Of a stretch of 64,000 nt of DNA, positions 16,792 through 25,503 are shown piece by piece. The stretch is from Acidobacteriota bacterium (lineage in GTDB: Bacteria > Acidobacteriota > Blastocatellia > Pyrinomonadales > Pyrinomonadaceae), in contig JAFDVJ010000048.1 in NCBI GenBank assembly GCA_018269075.1, positions 1 to 64,000 of the forward strand, given 5' to 3'. The notes under the pieces were generated by a model. It had not been told where the DNA came from and did not search any database. It saw only the letters and a list, made by a program, of their open reading frames with translations. Positions within the stretch are counted from its first letter, which is position 1, and each line of letters opens with the position of its first letter. A program made the position numbers and the translations under genes.

Positions 16792-17397
16792 ATGAGAAAA
16801 TTGATAGCCTGCGAATTTATGACGCTCGACGGCGTCATTCAGTCCGAAGAAACCGAAGGCGACGGCTTCAGGTATGCCGGGTGGGTTTTCCCCTACGCGG
16901 ACGAGGTGACGGGCGCGGCGGTGCAGGAGCGGCTCGCGAAACCGGTCGATCTGCTGCTCGGACGCAAAACCTTCGACGCGTGGGAAACCTACTGGCCGGC
17001 GCATTCGAACTTCTGGCCGAACGTGATGACCGCGACCAAATATGTCGCTTCGAACACGCGGACGACGAGCGACTGGCAGCCGACCGTCTTTTTAAGCGGC
17101 GATCTGGCGGAAAAAGTCAGGGAGCTCAAACAGACCGACGGCCCGGACCTGCATCTGATGGGCAGCGCCGATCTGCTGCAGACGCTTTTTCAGCACGATC
17201 TCGTCGACGGGCTGCAGCTGATGATCATCCCGGTCACGCTCGGCACCGGCAAACGCCTGTTCACGCACGGCACCATTCCGGCGGCTTTTAAGATGACCGA
17301 AGGCCGGATCAGCCCGAGCGGCGTCGTCATCGCCAACTACGAACGCGACGGCGACGTCAAAACCGGCGCGCCGCGGGTCAATGCGAACGATCAGTGA
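16792..17397 (+). CDS. RibD C-terminal / dihydrofolate-reductase-like family protein
   Basis: A 201-aa protein: [96 protein letters not shown], the pattern of the YwjB/YyaP reductase-like group. Predicted NAD(P)H-dependent reductase of unknown substrate. The ATG is preceded by GAGAGGAAAATAAA. It follows ArsR/AHSA1 by 185 bp with a hairpin repeat between, so it may be the third gene of that unit. Confidence 0.88.
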   Translation: MRKLIACEFMTLDGVIQSEETEGDGFRYAGWVFPYADEVTGAAVQERLAKPVDLLLGRKTFDAWETYWPAHSNFWPNVMTATKYVASNTRTTSDWQPTVFLSGDLAEKVRELKQTDGPDLHLMGSADLLQTLFQHDLVDGLQLMIIPVTLGTGKRLFTHGTIPAAFKMTEGRISPSGVVIANYERDGDVKTGAPRVNANDQ

Positions 17398-17432
17398 AGC
17401 GCGAAAAACCAATTGCGCGAGATGAGAAAAAT

Positions 17433-17494
17433 GATCTTTGGTCTTCGGTCTTCGGTCTTTGAAATCAAAGACCGAAGACCGAAGACCAAAGATC
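17433..17494. repeat. 62-bp perfect palindrome of GGTCTTC units
   Basis: Two 30-bp arms (17433-17462, 17465-17494) are exact reverse complements separated by AA. Each arm reads GATCTTT then GGTCTTC, GGTCTTC, GGTCTTTGA. Same architecture as the GGATTTC elements but with another unit. Confidence 0.95.
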
Positions 17495-17515
17495 GGCCCG
17501 TAATTTGATATTTTT

Positions 17516-17956
17516 ATGAACGTACAGGAACAAATAAACAATTATATTTCCAGCCAGCCCGAAACGAAACGAAGCGACCTGCAGCTGCTGCACGGGCTCG
17601 CGCGGCGAGTGTCGCCGGAATGCAGGTTATGGTTTCTGGACGGCAAAAACAGCGAAAATGAGACCGTCACCAATCCCAATATCGGATACGGATCTCAAAC
17701 GATAAAATACGCCGGCGGAAAGACCCGGGAATTTTATCAAATCGGTCTGAGCGCCAACAAAACCGGCATCTCCGTCTATATCATCGGGCTCGAAGATAAG
17801 AAATACCTGGCCCGCACGTACGGGGGAAAAATAGGCCGGGCCAGCGTGACCGGGTATTGTATCAGATTCAAAACGCTGAAAGATATCGACATTAAGATAC
17901 TCGAAGAGGCGATCCGATTCGGTTTCGAGGCGACCGCCGGGCAGCCGGCCGCGTAA
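17516..17956 (+). CDS. DUF1801-like protein
   Basis: A 146-aa soluble protein. The segment NIGYGSQTIKYAGGKTREFYQIGLSANKTGISVYIIGL followed by KIGRASVTGYCIRFKTLKDIDIKILEEAI matches the DUF1801 (YdhG-like) layout. Biochemical function of the family is not established. It starts 21 bp after the perfect palindrome; no clear Shine-Dalgarno is seen. Confidence 0.75.
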   Translation: MNVQEQINNYISSQPETKRSDLQLLHGLARRVSPECRLWFLDGKNSENETVTNPNIGYGSQTIKYAGGKTREFYQIGLSANKTGISVYIIGLEDKKYLARTYGGKIGRASVTGYCIRFKTLKDIDIKILEEAIRFGFEATAGQPAA

Positions 17957-17993
17957 AGCCCGGCGAAACTATTAAAAGCGGGGCTCGTGAGCG

Positions 17994-18434
17994 TCAAACG
18001 CGCGGGCGCGGCAGATTCTTCGCCCATCGCCGGATGACGCGCGGGGTTTTCCGGCGGTTTTCGTTGAAAAACCGGGTGCGTTCGGTCTGCCGGTAAATGG
18101 CCGCGTGAATCGTTTGGTTGACCAGATCGACGGCGATCGCCGATTCGAGATGCCGGCAGGCGTGGATCAGACAGCCGCTCGAAAAAAGAAACGAGCCTTT
18201 TTTCTCGACCGGCGTGACCGTTTCGAACGATTCGAGAAAGGCCGCGTAGTTTTTCCGGCCGAGAAGTTTGCGGAGCCGCTTTTTGATGACCGGATCCTTG
18301 AGCAGCTCCGCCGAATCGGCTTCGGTCATTCGCACGAGCCCGACCGGCAGCGCCGCGCCGGACTTGGTCTGCGCCGTCGCGCCCGCGACGGAAAGCGTCA
18401 GCAGGAATAAAATCAACAGGAAAAATCGCTTCAT
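17994..18434 (-). CDS. Secreted small protein with Ivy-like CxxHxC loop
   Basis: A 146-aa protein with signal peptide MKRFFLLILFLLTLSVAGATAQ. The mature part has LLKDPVIKKRLRKLLGRKNYAAFLESFE, then SGCLIHACRHLESAIAVDLVNQTIHAAIYRQTERTRFF. The CLIHAC loop recalls the CKPHDC loop of the lysozyme inhibitor Ivy, with the usual strand after it, so a periplasmic lysozyme or protease inhibitor is possible. That assignment is tentative. ATG 18434 was chosen because upstream codons read through a MITE. Confidence 0.6.
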   Translation of the reverse strand: MKRFFLLILFLLTLSVAGATAQTKSGAALPVGLVRMTEADSAELLKDPVIKKRLRKLLGRKNYAAFLESFETVTPVEKKGSFLFSSGCLIHACRHLESAIAVDLVNQTIHAAIYRQTERTRFFNENRRKTPRVIRRWAKNLPRPRV

Positions 18435-18567
18435 CGTACACCTCAATTCGTATAAAAAAATCGACCGCCGGCGGCCCGTCATTCTATTAAACGATAAACC
18501 GGCGCGAAACGGGTCATCGCGGAAAAGAAAATCGAAAAATCGATTGAGAGAACGCTGCGCCTTAACT

Positions 18568-18767
18568 GGAGCGCGGGCATCCCTGCCCGCCCGCGCGTCG
18601 CGCGCAGCGCCGAGGCGCGAAACGCGTGCGATTGAAAAGCAGCTATTAAACCAATGCGCCGCACGACGCGCGGCGTCCGCGATTGACACGAAACTATTAC
18701 ACTTCGCGGCGTGTGCGTCCGTTTTCGCTGACGCTTAACGGACGGCGGGCAGGGATGCCCGCGCTCC
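18568..18767. mobile_element. 200-bp MITE-like element, copy 4 (reverse orientation)
   Basis: Termini TGGAGCGCGGGCATCCCTGC and GGCAGGGATGCCCGCGCTCC. Internal motifs appear as the reverse complement of copies 1-3. It fills most of the gap between the Ivy-like gene and the kinase 3' end. Confidence 0.85.
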
Positions 18768-18778
18768 GGCTCGGGTTT

Positions 18779-21520
18779 TTATTTGAAGTTCAGCTTCGTC
18801 TTGAGCGCGGCGAGCTTGGCCGATAAGGCTTTATCCTGTTCGGCGAGCAGTTGATTGAACGGTTCGAGCCGCAGCAGGTCCTTGCGGCAGGTGCTGCTCT
18901 GCTGGTAGCTGACGAGCGCTTTGACGAGCCGCGGCTGGGCGGTTTCGGCGAAGGATTTCTCCTGCGAATCGTATTTCGCGAGAAAATCGCCCTTGCGTTC
19001 GAGCGCGTAGGCGAGATAGCTGAGCGAGGTCGCGTCGTCGGGGTTGCGGGCGGCGAACGGTTCGGTCAGGTCGATGAATTCCTGCCAGAGCCGGACGCCT
19101 TTTCCGGGCTGGCCGGTTTCGGCGTAGAACGCGGAGACCATTTCGAGCGTTTCCGGCGCGTAGAAGATGTTTTCGCCGTCGTTGGCGCTCGTTTTGACCG
19201 CTTTCAGATACATCCCGACGCCCTCGTCGACGCGCGCCGCGCCTTTTGCCGGCCGGCCGAGACGGCGGAGCGCGATGCCGCCGCGGATCACGTAAAACGA
19301 GAGCGTGCCGCGCAGATACGGCGGATCGAGCGCCTGATTTTCGAGATTCCGGCCGATCCAGTCGGCGCTGAACTCGGTGTGTTCGAGAAACTTCCGCCAG
19401 TCGCCGCGGTCGCGGTAAATGTCGGCCATCAAACGGTGCAGGCGGCTCGTCTGGTTGAACGCGAAGCGCAGCGAGTTGTCGGCGCGGTAGGTTTGTTCGG
19501 AAATTTCGGCCGCCGAACGATAAATCTCGAGCGCCTCGTCGGCGCGGCCGGTCTTTTGCATCAGACTTCCCTTCTGCATCAGATAAGCGACGAGATCGAC
19601 GCGGCCGGCCGGTTCGGCGGCTTTCTGCTGGGCGGCGATCGCTTTTTCGATGAAATCGAAGCTTTCCCCGATCTTATCGGCGCTTTCGGCGTCGCGGCCC
19701 GCGGTTTTCAGGATATCGGCGACGGCTTCGGTTTCGGCCGAGAGCGCGTTGAGCGTCGCGGCGTTTTCCGGGTCGATCGCGAGAATCCGCAGATTGTTCT
19801 CGTGCTGCGTCTGCCAGTATTCGAGAATCTTTTCGCGGTCGCCGAAATTGTAGTAGACCTCGAGAATATTGCCGAGCGTCGTCGTCCGCCGGCCGGCGAT
19901 CGCGACGTCGCGCGGCGCGCTCTCGACGGCGCGGTCGCGCAGACGCAAGGCCTTTTCGTAAATGCCGAGCGCCGAGCGGCTCTCGTGAAACTTGAGATAA
20001 CGCAGCTTGCCGAGCTCGTCGTAGGCGTCGGCGAGCTCGCTCAGAAAAACGGCGTCGTTCGTTTCCTCGCCGGCCAAACGGTCCATAATCTCGACCGATT
20101 TTTCGACCATCGAGCGGCGAATCTCGAGATTTTCGGGCAGTTTTTTGAGCGCCGCGTTCGTTTCCGTGAGCAGCGACCGGGCGACGTCGTGAAGCTCGCG
20201 AAAACGCTGTTCGGCCTTCGCGCGCTCGCGCCGCGCGGCCGCGTACTGCCAGCTCGTCAGCGCGGTCGCCAGACAGAGCAGCAGCACGAACGAAACGGCG
20301 CCCGCGACGCCGGCGCGATGGCGTTTGACGAATTTCCGGAGCCGGTAAAACCGCGTCGCGTCGGTCGCGCGGACCGGCAGCCCGTTCAGATAGCGCTCGA
20401 TGTCGTCGCTCAATTCCGCCACCGAATTATAACGCCGCTCGGGCTCGGCGCTGATCGCCTTGAGGACGATGTTCTCGAGATCTCCCCTCAGGAAAGAAGA
20501 GGAGAAGAGGAGTGGAGGAGAAGAGGAGACACGCTGCCGCGCCGACGCGGAAGTGCTTTGCGCGCCGAGAGATTCATTTTCTCCTTTTCTCCTCTTCTCC
20601 TCTTCTCCTCTTCTCCCCTTCTCCCCTTCTCCCCCTCTCCTCTTCTCCTCTTCTCCTCTTCTTTCCTCGAACGGCCGCATACCGGTCAGCAGCTCGCAGA
20701 GGACGACGCCGAGCGAGTAAACGTCGGTCGCGGTCGTCGTCCGCTCCCCGCGCATTTGTTCGGGCGACGCGTATTCGGGCGTCAGCATCCGGAAAACGGT
20801 CGCCGTCGGCTCGGCGCCGCCGCGGTCGTCCGAAAGCAGCTTGGCGATCCCGAAATCGAGCAGCTTCGGCTCGCCCGCCGCGGTGACGACGATGTTCGAC
20901 GGTTTGAGGTCGCGGTGGACGACCAGATTCCGGTGCGCGTAGGCGACGGCCGCGCAGACCCTGAGAAACAGCCGGAGCCGTTCGTCGCGGCCGAGCGCGC
21001 GGCTTTCGCAGTATTTTTTGACGGTTTCGCCCTCGACGTATTCCATCACGAAATACGGCAGGCCGTCGTCGGTCGAGCCGCCGTCGAAGAGCCGCGCGAT
21101 GTTCGGATGTTCGAGCGACGCGAGAATCCGCCGCTCGCGCAGAAAGCGTTCGAGGACGCGGTTCGTGTCCATCCCGCGCTTGATGAGTTTTAAGGCGACC
21201 CTCCGCGTGAATTCGCGGCCGCGTTTTTCGGCGAGAAAGACGATCCCCATCCCGCCTTCGCCGAGCTTTTCGAGGATCAGGTAATCGTTGAGCCGGCGGC
21301 CGATCGCGTCGTCCTCGAAACGCGGCCGGCGGAGACCTTTTTCGACGAGCAGCGGCGTGCCGATGAAATCTTCGGCCTCGTCGACCGACGCGAGCAGTTT
21401 TTCGACCTCGGCGCGGACTTCCGGGTCGAGACCGGCCAGAAAATCGTCCCGCTCGGCCGCCGGCAGTTCGTGCGCGGCCGAAAAATTCCGCTTGATCGTT
21501 TTCCATTTCGCCCGGTTCAT
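18779..21520 (-). CDS. Membrane Ser/Thr protein kinase with TPRs, carrying an in-frame repeat insertion
   Basis: A 913-aa PknB-type kinase. Helical N-terminus, then kinase domain from about 80: GEGGMGIVF, VALK lysine 111, HRDLKPSN (D204), DFG 222-224, TPEYASPEQ. Between LLTGMRPFEE (about 286) and LRGDLENIVLKAI (about 344) lie roughly 58 residues of E/K/R/G and S-rich low complexity, encoded by a GGAGAAGA/TCTTCTCC element in frame. Conserved kinase subdomains on both sides are intact, so the insertion sits in a tolerant loop. A transmembrane helix at about 395-420 and tetratricopeptide-like helices follow. Paired with the sigma factor upstream. Confidence 0.93.
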   Translation of the reverse strand: MNRAKWKTIKRNFSAAHELPAAERDDFLAGLDPEVRAEVEKLLASVDEAEDFIGTPLLVEKGLRRPRFEDDAIGRRLNDYLILEKLGEGGMGIVFLAEKRGREFTRRVALKLIKRGMDTNRVLERFLRERRILASLEHPNIARLFDGGSTDDGLPYFVMEYVEGETVKKYCESRALGRDERLRLFLRVCAAVAYAHRNLVVHRDLKPSNIVVTAAGEPKLLDFGIAKLLSDDRGGAEPTATVFRMLTPEYASPEQMRGERTTTATDVYSLGVVLCELLTGMRPFEERRGEEEKRRGGEGEKGRRGEEEKRRKGENESLGAQSTSASARQRVSSSPPLLFSSSFLRGDLENIVLKAISAEPERRYNSVAELSDDIERYLNGLPVRATDATRFYRLRKFVKRHRAGVAGAVSFVLLLCLATALTSWQYAAARRERAKAEQRFRELHDVARSLLTETNAALKKLPENLEIRRSMVEKSVEIMDRLAGEETNDAVFLSELADAYDELGKLRYLKFHESRSALGIYEKALRLRDRAVESAPRDVAIAGRRTTTLGNILEVYYNFGDREKILEYWQTQHENNLRILAIDPENAATLNALSAETEAVADILKTAGRDAESADKIGESFDFIEKAIAAQQKAAEPAGRVDLVAYLMQKGSLMQKTGRADEALEIYRSAAEISEQTYRADNSLRFAFNQTSRLHRLMADIYRDRGDWRKFLEHTEFSADWIGRNLENQALDPPYLRGTLSFYVIRGGIALRRLGRPAKGAARVDEGVGMYLKAVKTSANDGENIFYAPETLEMVSAFYAETGQPGKGVRLWQEFIDLTEPFAARNPDDATSLSYLAYALERKGDFLAKYDSQEKSFAETAQPRLVKALVSYQQSSTCRKDLLRLEPFNQLLAEQDKALSAKLAALKTKLNFK
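20488..20667. repeat. Two-armed GGAGAAGA element inside the kinase gene
   Basis: Left arm of AAGAGGAGAAGAGGAG type (20488-20530), a GC-rich core of about 50 bp, and a right arm of CTTCTCCTCTTCTCC type (20577-20667). The length keeps the kinase reading frame. The arms translate as [20 protein letters not shown] on one side and SSSPPLLFSSSF on the other. Confidence 0.9.
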
Positions 21521-21629
21521 AAACTGTCCATTAAACTACGCGAAAAAAAAGACCGGATCGGTTTCGGGCGGAGGGCTTTTATCCGGAACAATCGTTGAAA
21601 GTCGTTGGAAAGTTGAGTCCGGCGGCTCG

Positions 21630-21780
21630 GCCGCCCGATGTGCGGAAAGGCTCCGCCTTTCCGGATCGTCCTCCCGAAAACCCGAGGCTGTGCCTCGCGT
21701 CGGTGCGAACGGCACAGCCTTTCGCCGAAAAAATGAGCGCCTCTGCCGGAAGACCCTAGCTCTTCCGCACATCGGACGGC
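21630..21780. repeat. Inverted repeat between kinase and sigma genes
   Basis: GCCGCCCGATGTGCGGAA (left) and TTCCGCACATCGGACGGCG (right) pair with one or two mismatches across about 115 bp, with small internal hairpins (AAAGGCTCCGCCTTT, GAGGCTGTGCCTC). It separates the sigma and kinase genes by 359 bp, against 22 bp in the other module. Confidence 0.65.
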
Positions 21781-21879
21781 GAAGCCGCGAAAACCGGCGG
21801 GCGGCCAATTTTCAAAAAAATCCTGATCAAAGTTTCGGGCGGCAAGCCGAATGTTCAGGCCGCGATTCGAAACCGGAAA

Positions 21880-22437
21880 CTAGTCATTCCGCATCCGCCG
21901 GTAAAGCCACGTCCGCGCGATCGTCCATTCGCGTTTGACGGTGGTCGGCGAGATCTTCAGCGCGGCGGCCGTTTCCTCGATCGTCAGGCCGGCGAAATAG
22001 CGGAGCTCGACGATCCGGCACTGCTGCCCGTCGAAATCCTCGAGCTCGCGGAGCGCTTCGTCGAGCTCGATCAGCTCGCGGTCGGCCTCGAACGGAAGCG
22101 TCGGCGCGTCGTCGAGCGAGACTTTTTCGGCGCCGCGTTTGAGCGAATTTCGCTGGCGCGCCGCGTCGATCAGGATCCGCCGCATCGCCTGCGCGGCGAT
22201 CGCGAAAAACTGGCCGCGGTTGTTCCAGTCGACCGAGCGCTGGTCGGTCAGCTTGAAATAGGCCTCGTGGACGAGTTCGGTCGTCTGGATCGAGACGGCG
22301 CGCTCGCGGTTGAGAAAGCTCGCCGCGAGCCGCCGCAATTCGTCGTAAACGATCGGCAGCAGCTCGTCGAGCGCTTCGCGGCGGCCGCGCCCGTCACGCC
22401 CGATCCGCTCCAGCAGCATTGTCACTTCGCTCGCCAT
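21880..22437 (-). CDS. ECF-like RNA polymerase sigma factor (kinase-linked type)
   Basis: A 185-aa sigma factor paralogous to the one at 0.8 kb: ALDELLPIVYDELRRLAASFL, TTELVHEAYFKLTDQRSVDW, FFAIAAQAMRRILIDAARQRNSLKRG, IVELRYFAGLTIEETAAALKISPTTVKREW. ATG 22437 (MASEVTMLLERIG) was preferred over earlier in-frame codons because homology begins there. It lies upstream of the membrane kinase on the same strand and is the likely phosphorylation target or output of it. Confidence 0.92.
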   Translation of the reverse strand: MASEVTMLLERIGRDGRGRREALDELLPIVYDELRRLAASFLNRERAVSIQTTELVHEAYFKLTDQRSVDWNNRGQFFAIAAQAMRRILIDAARQRNSLKRGAEKVSLDDAPTLPFEADRELIELDEALRELEDFDGQQCRIVELRYFAGLTIEETAAALKISPTTVKREWTIARTWLYRRMRND

Positions 22438-22545
22438 AAAAAATATTTGGGCTAATTGTAGCACAAGTTTCGCGTAGTGGATTGCCGGTGAAATTTCGAC
22501 CCGAAAACCCGGTTGACGAAAAATCATTTAAAGGAGCGACTATTT

Positions 22546-23982
22546 ATGTATAAAGTTTTTATTTTACTGTTGTTAGCGATTTTATTCCTGTTCATCGGAC
22601 GGCTCTCGGCGAGCGCCCAGACCAATGTTTTCACGTATCAGGGAAGCCTCCGGGACGGCGGCGCGGCGGCCGCCGGCGCTTACGATCTGACGGTCGAGAT
22701 CTACGACGCCGAGAGCGGCGGCAACCTGCTCGCGACGTCGGAATTCACGAACGTCGCGGTCGCGAACGGCGTTTTCACGCTCAGCGTCGGCGTCGATCCG
22801 GCAATTTTCAACGGCACCGCCCGCTATCTCCAGCTTCGGGCGCGCCGGGCCGGAACCGGCGATTTTACGGTGATGAGCCCGCGCCAGATGGTCGCGAGCG
22901 CGCCGTACGCGCTCAAAAGCCTGACGGCCGACAACGCGCTGCAGCTCGGCGGCGTCGGCGCGAACGAGTTCGTGCAGACGAGCGACGCGCGGCTCACGGA
23001 CGCGCGGATGCCGCTCGCGGGGAGCTCGAACTATATTCAAAACTCGGTCGACACGCAGTCGTCGTCCAATTTCAACGTCAGCGGCAGCGGCACGGTCGGC
23101 AATCGCTTTTCGGTCGGCGCGCCGCTGACGACCTGGCGGATGAACGTCTTCGAGCCGGGCAACCAGGGTTTTCGCGTGCAGACCGCGACGCCGGGCGGTT
23201 CGGTCGCGTCGTTCGGCGGTTTCGGACTCTTTCAGATCGACGGGCCCGGTTTTATCGGCGGCCGGCTGACGGTCGCCGAAAACGGCTTCGTCGGTCTCGG
23301 CACGAACAACCCGCAGGTCAAGCTGCACGTGCTGGGGCAGGACGTGCGCGTCGAATCGACGGCCGCCCTCGGGTATCCGCGGTTCTCGCTCAATAATTCG
23401 TATGCCGGCACCAATACGGGCAAATGGCAGATGTACGCGAACGGCGGCGGCCTGAATTTCGGCGCGCTGAACGACGCGGAAAATCAGGAAACGGTCTGGA
23501 TGCAGGTCGAGCGCAATGCGCTGAACGTTCCGCGCGTCAGCTTCCCGAACAGCGTCGTCCGCCTCGGCGCACTCGGCACGGCCGGCTCGACGTCGCTCTG
23601 CCGCAACGCTTCGGGCGAAATCGCGTCCTGTTCGTCGAGCCTGCGCTACAAAGAGAACGTCGCCGACTACAAACCGGGGCTCGATCTGATCAAACGCCTG
23701 CGGCCGGTCGCGTTCGACTGGAAGGCCGACGGCAAGGCGGATTTCGGGCTCGTCGCCGAAGAAGTCGCGGCGGTCGAGCCGCTGCTCGCGACCGTCAACG
23801 AAAAAGGCGAGACCGAAGGCGTCAAATACGACCGCGTCGGCGTCGTCCTCGTCAACGCCGTCCGCGAACAGCAGGCCGAGATCGACGCGCTCCGGAAGCA
23901 GAACGAGGAACTCAGATCGCGGCTCGAAGCGCTCGAAAAAATGCTCCGAAAAACGAACGCGGCCGAAAAAGAGGAGAAGTAG
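22546..23982 (+). CDS. Exported surface protein with C-terminal S74 intramolecular chaperone domain
   Basis: A 478-aa protein. Signal peptide MYKVFILLLLAILFLFIGRLSASAQ. A beta-rich region follows (TNVFTYQGSLRDGGAAAAGAYDLTVEIYDAESGG, then FNGTARYLQLRAR), then short Gly/Ser/Asn-rich repeats typical of trimeric fibres. The C-terminus SSLRYKENVADYKPGLDLIKRLRPVAFDWK...DFGLVAEEVAAVEP...VKYDRVGVVLVNAV is the Peptidase_S74 domain, with Ser and Lys of SLRYKEN as candidate self-cleavage residues, ending in a coiled coil (EQQAEIDALRKQNEELRSRLEALEKML). ATG 22546 follows AAGGAGCGAC. Family members trimerise and cut themselves. Confidence 0.88.
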   Translation: MYKVFILLLLAILFLFIGRLSASAQTNVFTYQGSLRDGGAAAAGAYDLTVEIYDAESGGNLLATSEFTNVAVANGVFTLSVGVDPAIFNGTARYLQLRARRAGTGDFTVMSPRQMVASAPYALKSLTADNALQLGGVGANEFVQTSDARLTDARMPLAGSSNYIQNSVDTQSSSNFNVSGSGTVGNRFSVGAPLTTWRMNVFEPGNQGFRVQTATPGGSVASFGGFGLFQIDGPGFIGGRLTVAENGFVGLGTNNPQVKLHVLGQDVRVESTAALGYPRFSLNNSYAGTNTGKWQMYANGGGLNFGALNDAENQETVWMQVERNALNVPRVSFPNSVVRLGALGTAGSTSLCRNASGEIASCSSSLRYKENVADYKPGLDLIKRLRPVAFDWKADGKADFGLVAEEVAAVEPLLATVNEKGETEGVKYDRVGVVLVNAVREQQAEIDALRKQNEELRSRLEALEKMLRKTNAAEKEEK

Positions 23983-23986
23983 ATTT

Positions 23987-24124
23987 ATGAAAACGAATTT
24001 TTTTCTGACGGCCGCGCTCGGGCTGCCGGGAAAAAACGCGCGGCGGATTATTCGAAGTTCGTCGTCGATATCGAAAGCTGAATTTTCGAAAAATCGACGC
24101 GCATTCGTGAGGGAGAAATTATGA
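23987..24124 (+). CDS. Small open frame, possibly a remnant exported peptide
   Basis: A 45-codon frame starting MKTNFFLTAALGLPGK just after the S74 gene, with AGAGGAGAAG upstream. The stop TGA overlaps the next start as ATGA. It begins like a signal peptide but then becomes basic. It may be a genuine coupling peptide or the decayed start of a duplicated FG-GAP gene. Confidence 0.3.
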   Translation: MKTNFFLTAALGLPGKNARRIIRSSSSISKAEFSKNRRAFVREKL

Positions 24125-25188
24125 AATCACGCAATCTTGTATTGATCATCGCCATCATTTTTTTACAGACCGGCGGCCTGACGGCGCAGACGGGCGGCGA
24201 GCTGACGGTTTCGAAATCCGTCGCGGCGGGCGGCGGCGGGATGCTGCGCGGCGGCGAGCTGCTCGCCGTCACGACGATCGGGCAGACGGCGGCCGGCACC
24301 GTGGCGGGCGGCCGCTTCGATCTCGCGGCGGGCTTTCACGCGCCGGCGCAGACGCGCAGCAAAACGCCGTTCGACTTCGACGGCGACGGCCGGACCGATA
24401 TTTCGATCTTCCGCCCGTCGAACGGCTCGTGGTGGTATTCGCGAAGCTCCGACAACCAGTTTCGCGTCTACAATTTCGGGACGGCCGCCGACAGTCTCGC
24501 GCCGGGCGACTGGACCGGCGACGGAAAGACGGACATCGCGGTCTGGCGGCCGGCGACCGGCACGTGGTTCGTCCAGCGATCGGAGGATAATTCGTTCTTC
24601 TCGTTCCCGTTCGGCGCGCCGGGCGACACGCCCGCGCCGGCCGATTACGACGGCGACGGCAAAACGGACGCGGCCGTTTTCCGGCCCGCTGCGGGGACGT
24701 GGTACGTGCTCAATTCGGGCGGTGCGGGAACGGCGATCACGAGCTTCGGCGCGGCGGGCGACAAACCCGTGCCGGCCGATTACGACGGCGACGGCAAAGC
24801 CGATCTCGCGATCTTTCGGCCTTCGGACGGCTCGTGGTGGTATCTGCGGAGCTCGGACGGCGCTTTTCGCGTCTACCGCTTCGGCGTCGGGACGGACAAA
24901 CCCGTCGCCGGCGACTGGACGGGCGACGGCAAGACGGACATCGCGGTCTTTCGTCCTTCGACCGGCACGTGGTTCGTCCAGCGGTCGGAAGACGGCTCGT
25001 TCTTCTCGTTCCCGTTCGGACAGAACGGCGACATTCCCGCGCCGGGCGACTACGACGGCGACGGGCGCACCGACGCGGCCGTTTTTCGCAGCGGCGTCTG
25101 GTTCGTCAGCCGCTCGACGGCGGGAACCCTGATCACCGATTTCGGCGCGGCGGGCGACCGTCCCGTCCCGAACGCTTTTGTTCCGTAA
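24121..25188 (+). CDS. Exported FG-GAP/VCBS repeat protein
   Basis: A 355-aa protein with signal peptide MKSRNLVLIIAIIFLQTGGLTAQ. A short N-terminal beta domain (GGELTVSKSVAAGGGGMLRGGELLAVTTIGQTAAG) precedes about six repeats of roughly 38 residues, each containing DFDGDGRTD- or DYDGDGKTD-type calcium-binding loops followed by I(S/A)(I/V)FRPS.G.W. This suggests a propeller-like, calcium-stabilised adhesive or extracellular domain. The same repeats form the C-terminal half of the PQQ dehydrogenase at 52.3 kb. Likely co-transcribed with the S74 protein upstream. Confidence 0.88.
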   Translation: MKSRNLVLIIAIIFLQTGGLTAQTGGELTVSKSVAAGGGGMLRGGELLAVTTIGQTAAGTVAGGRFDLAAGFHAPAQTRSKTPFDFDGDGRTDISIFRPSNGSWWYSRSSDNQFRVYNFGTAADSLAPGDWTGDGKTDIAVWRPATGTWFVQRSEDNSFFSFPFGAPGDTPAPADYDGDGKTDAAVFRPAAGTWYVLNSGGAGTAITSFGAAGDKPVPADYDGDGKADLAIFRPSDGSWWYLRSSDGAFRVYRFGVGTDKPVAGDWTGDGKTDIAVFRPSTGTWFVQRSEDGSFFSFPFGQNGDIPAPGDYDGDGRTDAAVFRSGVWFVSRSTAGTLITDFGAAGDRPVPNAFVP

Positions 25189-25285
25189 ATCGACGGAACA
25201 AATAGTTTCGGGCGGCGCCGGCGATCCGGGATGCGTTTACCCTTCTCGACGTACCGGAAATTAGCCGCCCGCCCGAAACATAATT

Positions 25286-25485
25286 GGACGGCGGGCATCC
25301 CTACCCGCCGTCCGTTAAGCGAATGCGAAAACGGACGCCCACGCCGCGAATTGTTAAACCGTCGTTCCAATCGCGAACTCCGCGCACCGTTCGACGCATC
25401 GATTTAACAGTTTCGTTCCAATCGCGAACGTTTCGCGCCTCGGCGCTGCGCGCGACGCGCGGGCGGGCAGGGATGCCCGCGCTCC
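25286..25485. mobile_element. 200-bp MITE-like element, copy 5
   Basis: Flanked by TAATTGGA and TCCAATTA, with inverted ends GGCGGGCATCCCTACCCGCC and GGGCAGGGATGCCCGCGCTC. It lies in the 315-bp gap between the convergent FG-GAP and fumC genes. Confidence 0.85.
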
Positions 25486-25503
25486 AATTAAAAATCCGAA
25501 TCG

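Noticed and set aside
18851-21193. Long plus-strand frame of 780 codons opposite the kinase
   Set aside because: Antisense shadow produced by high third-position GC; no motifs and the minus-strand kinase is unambiguous.
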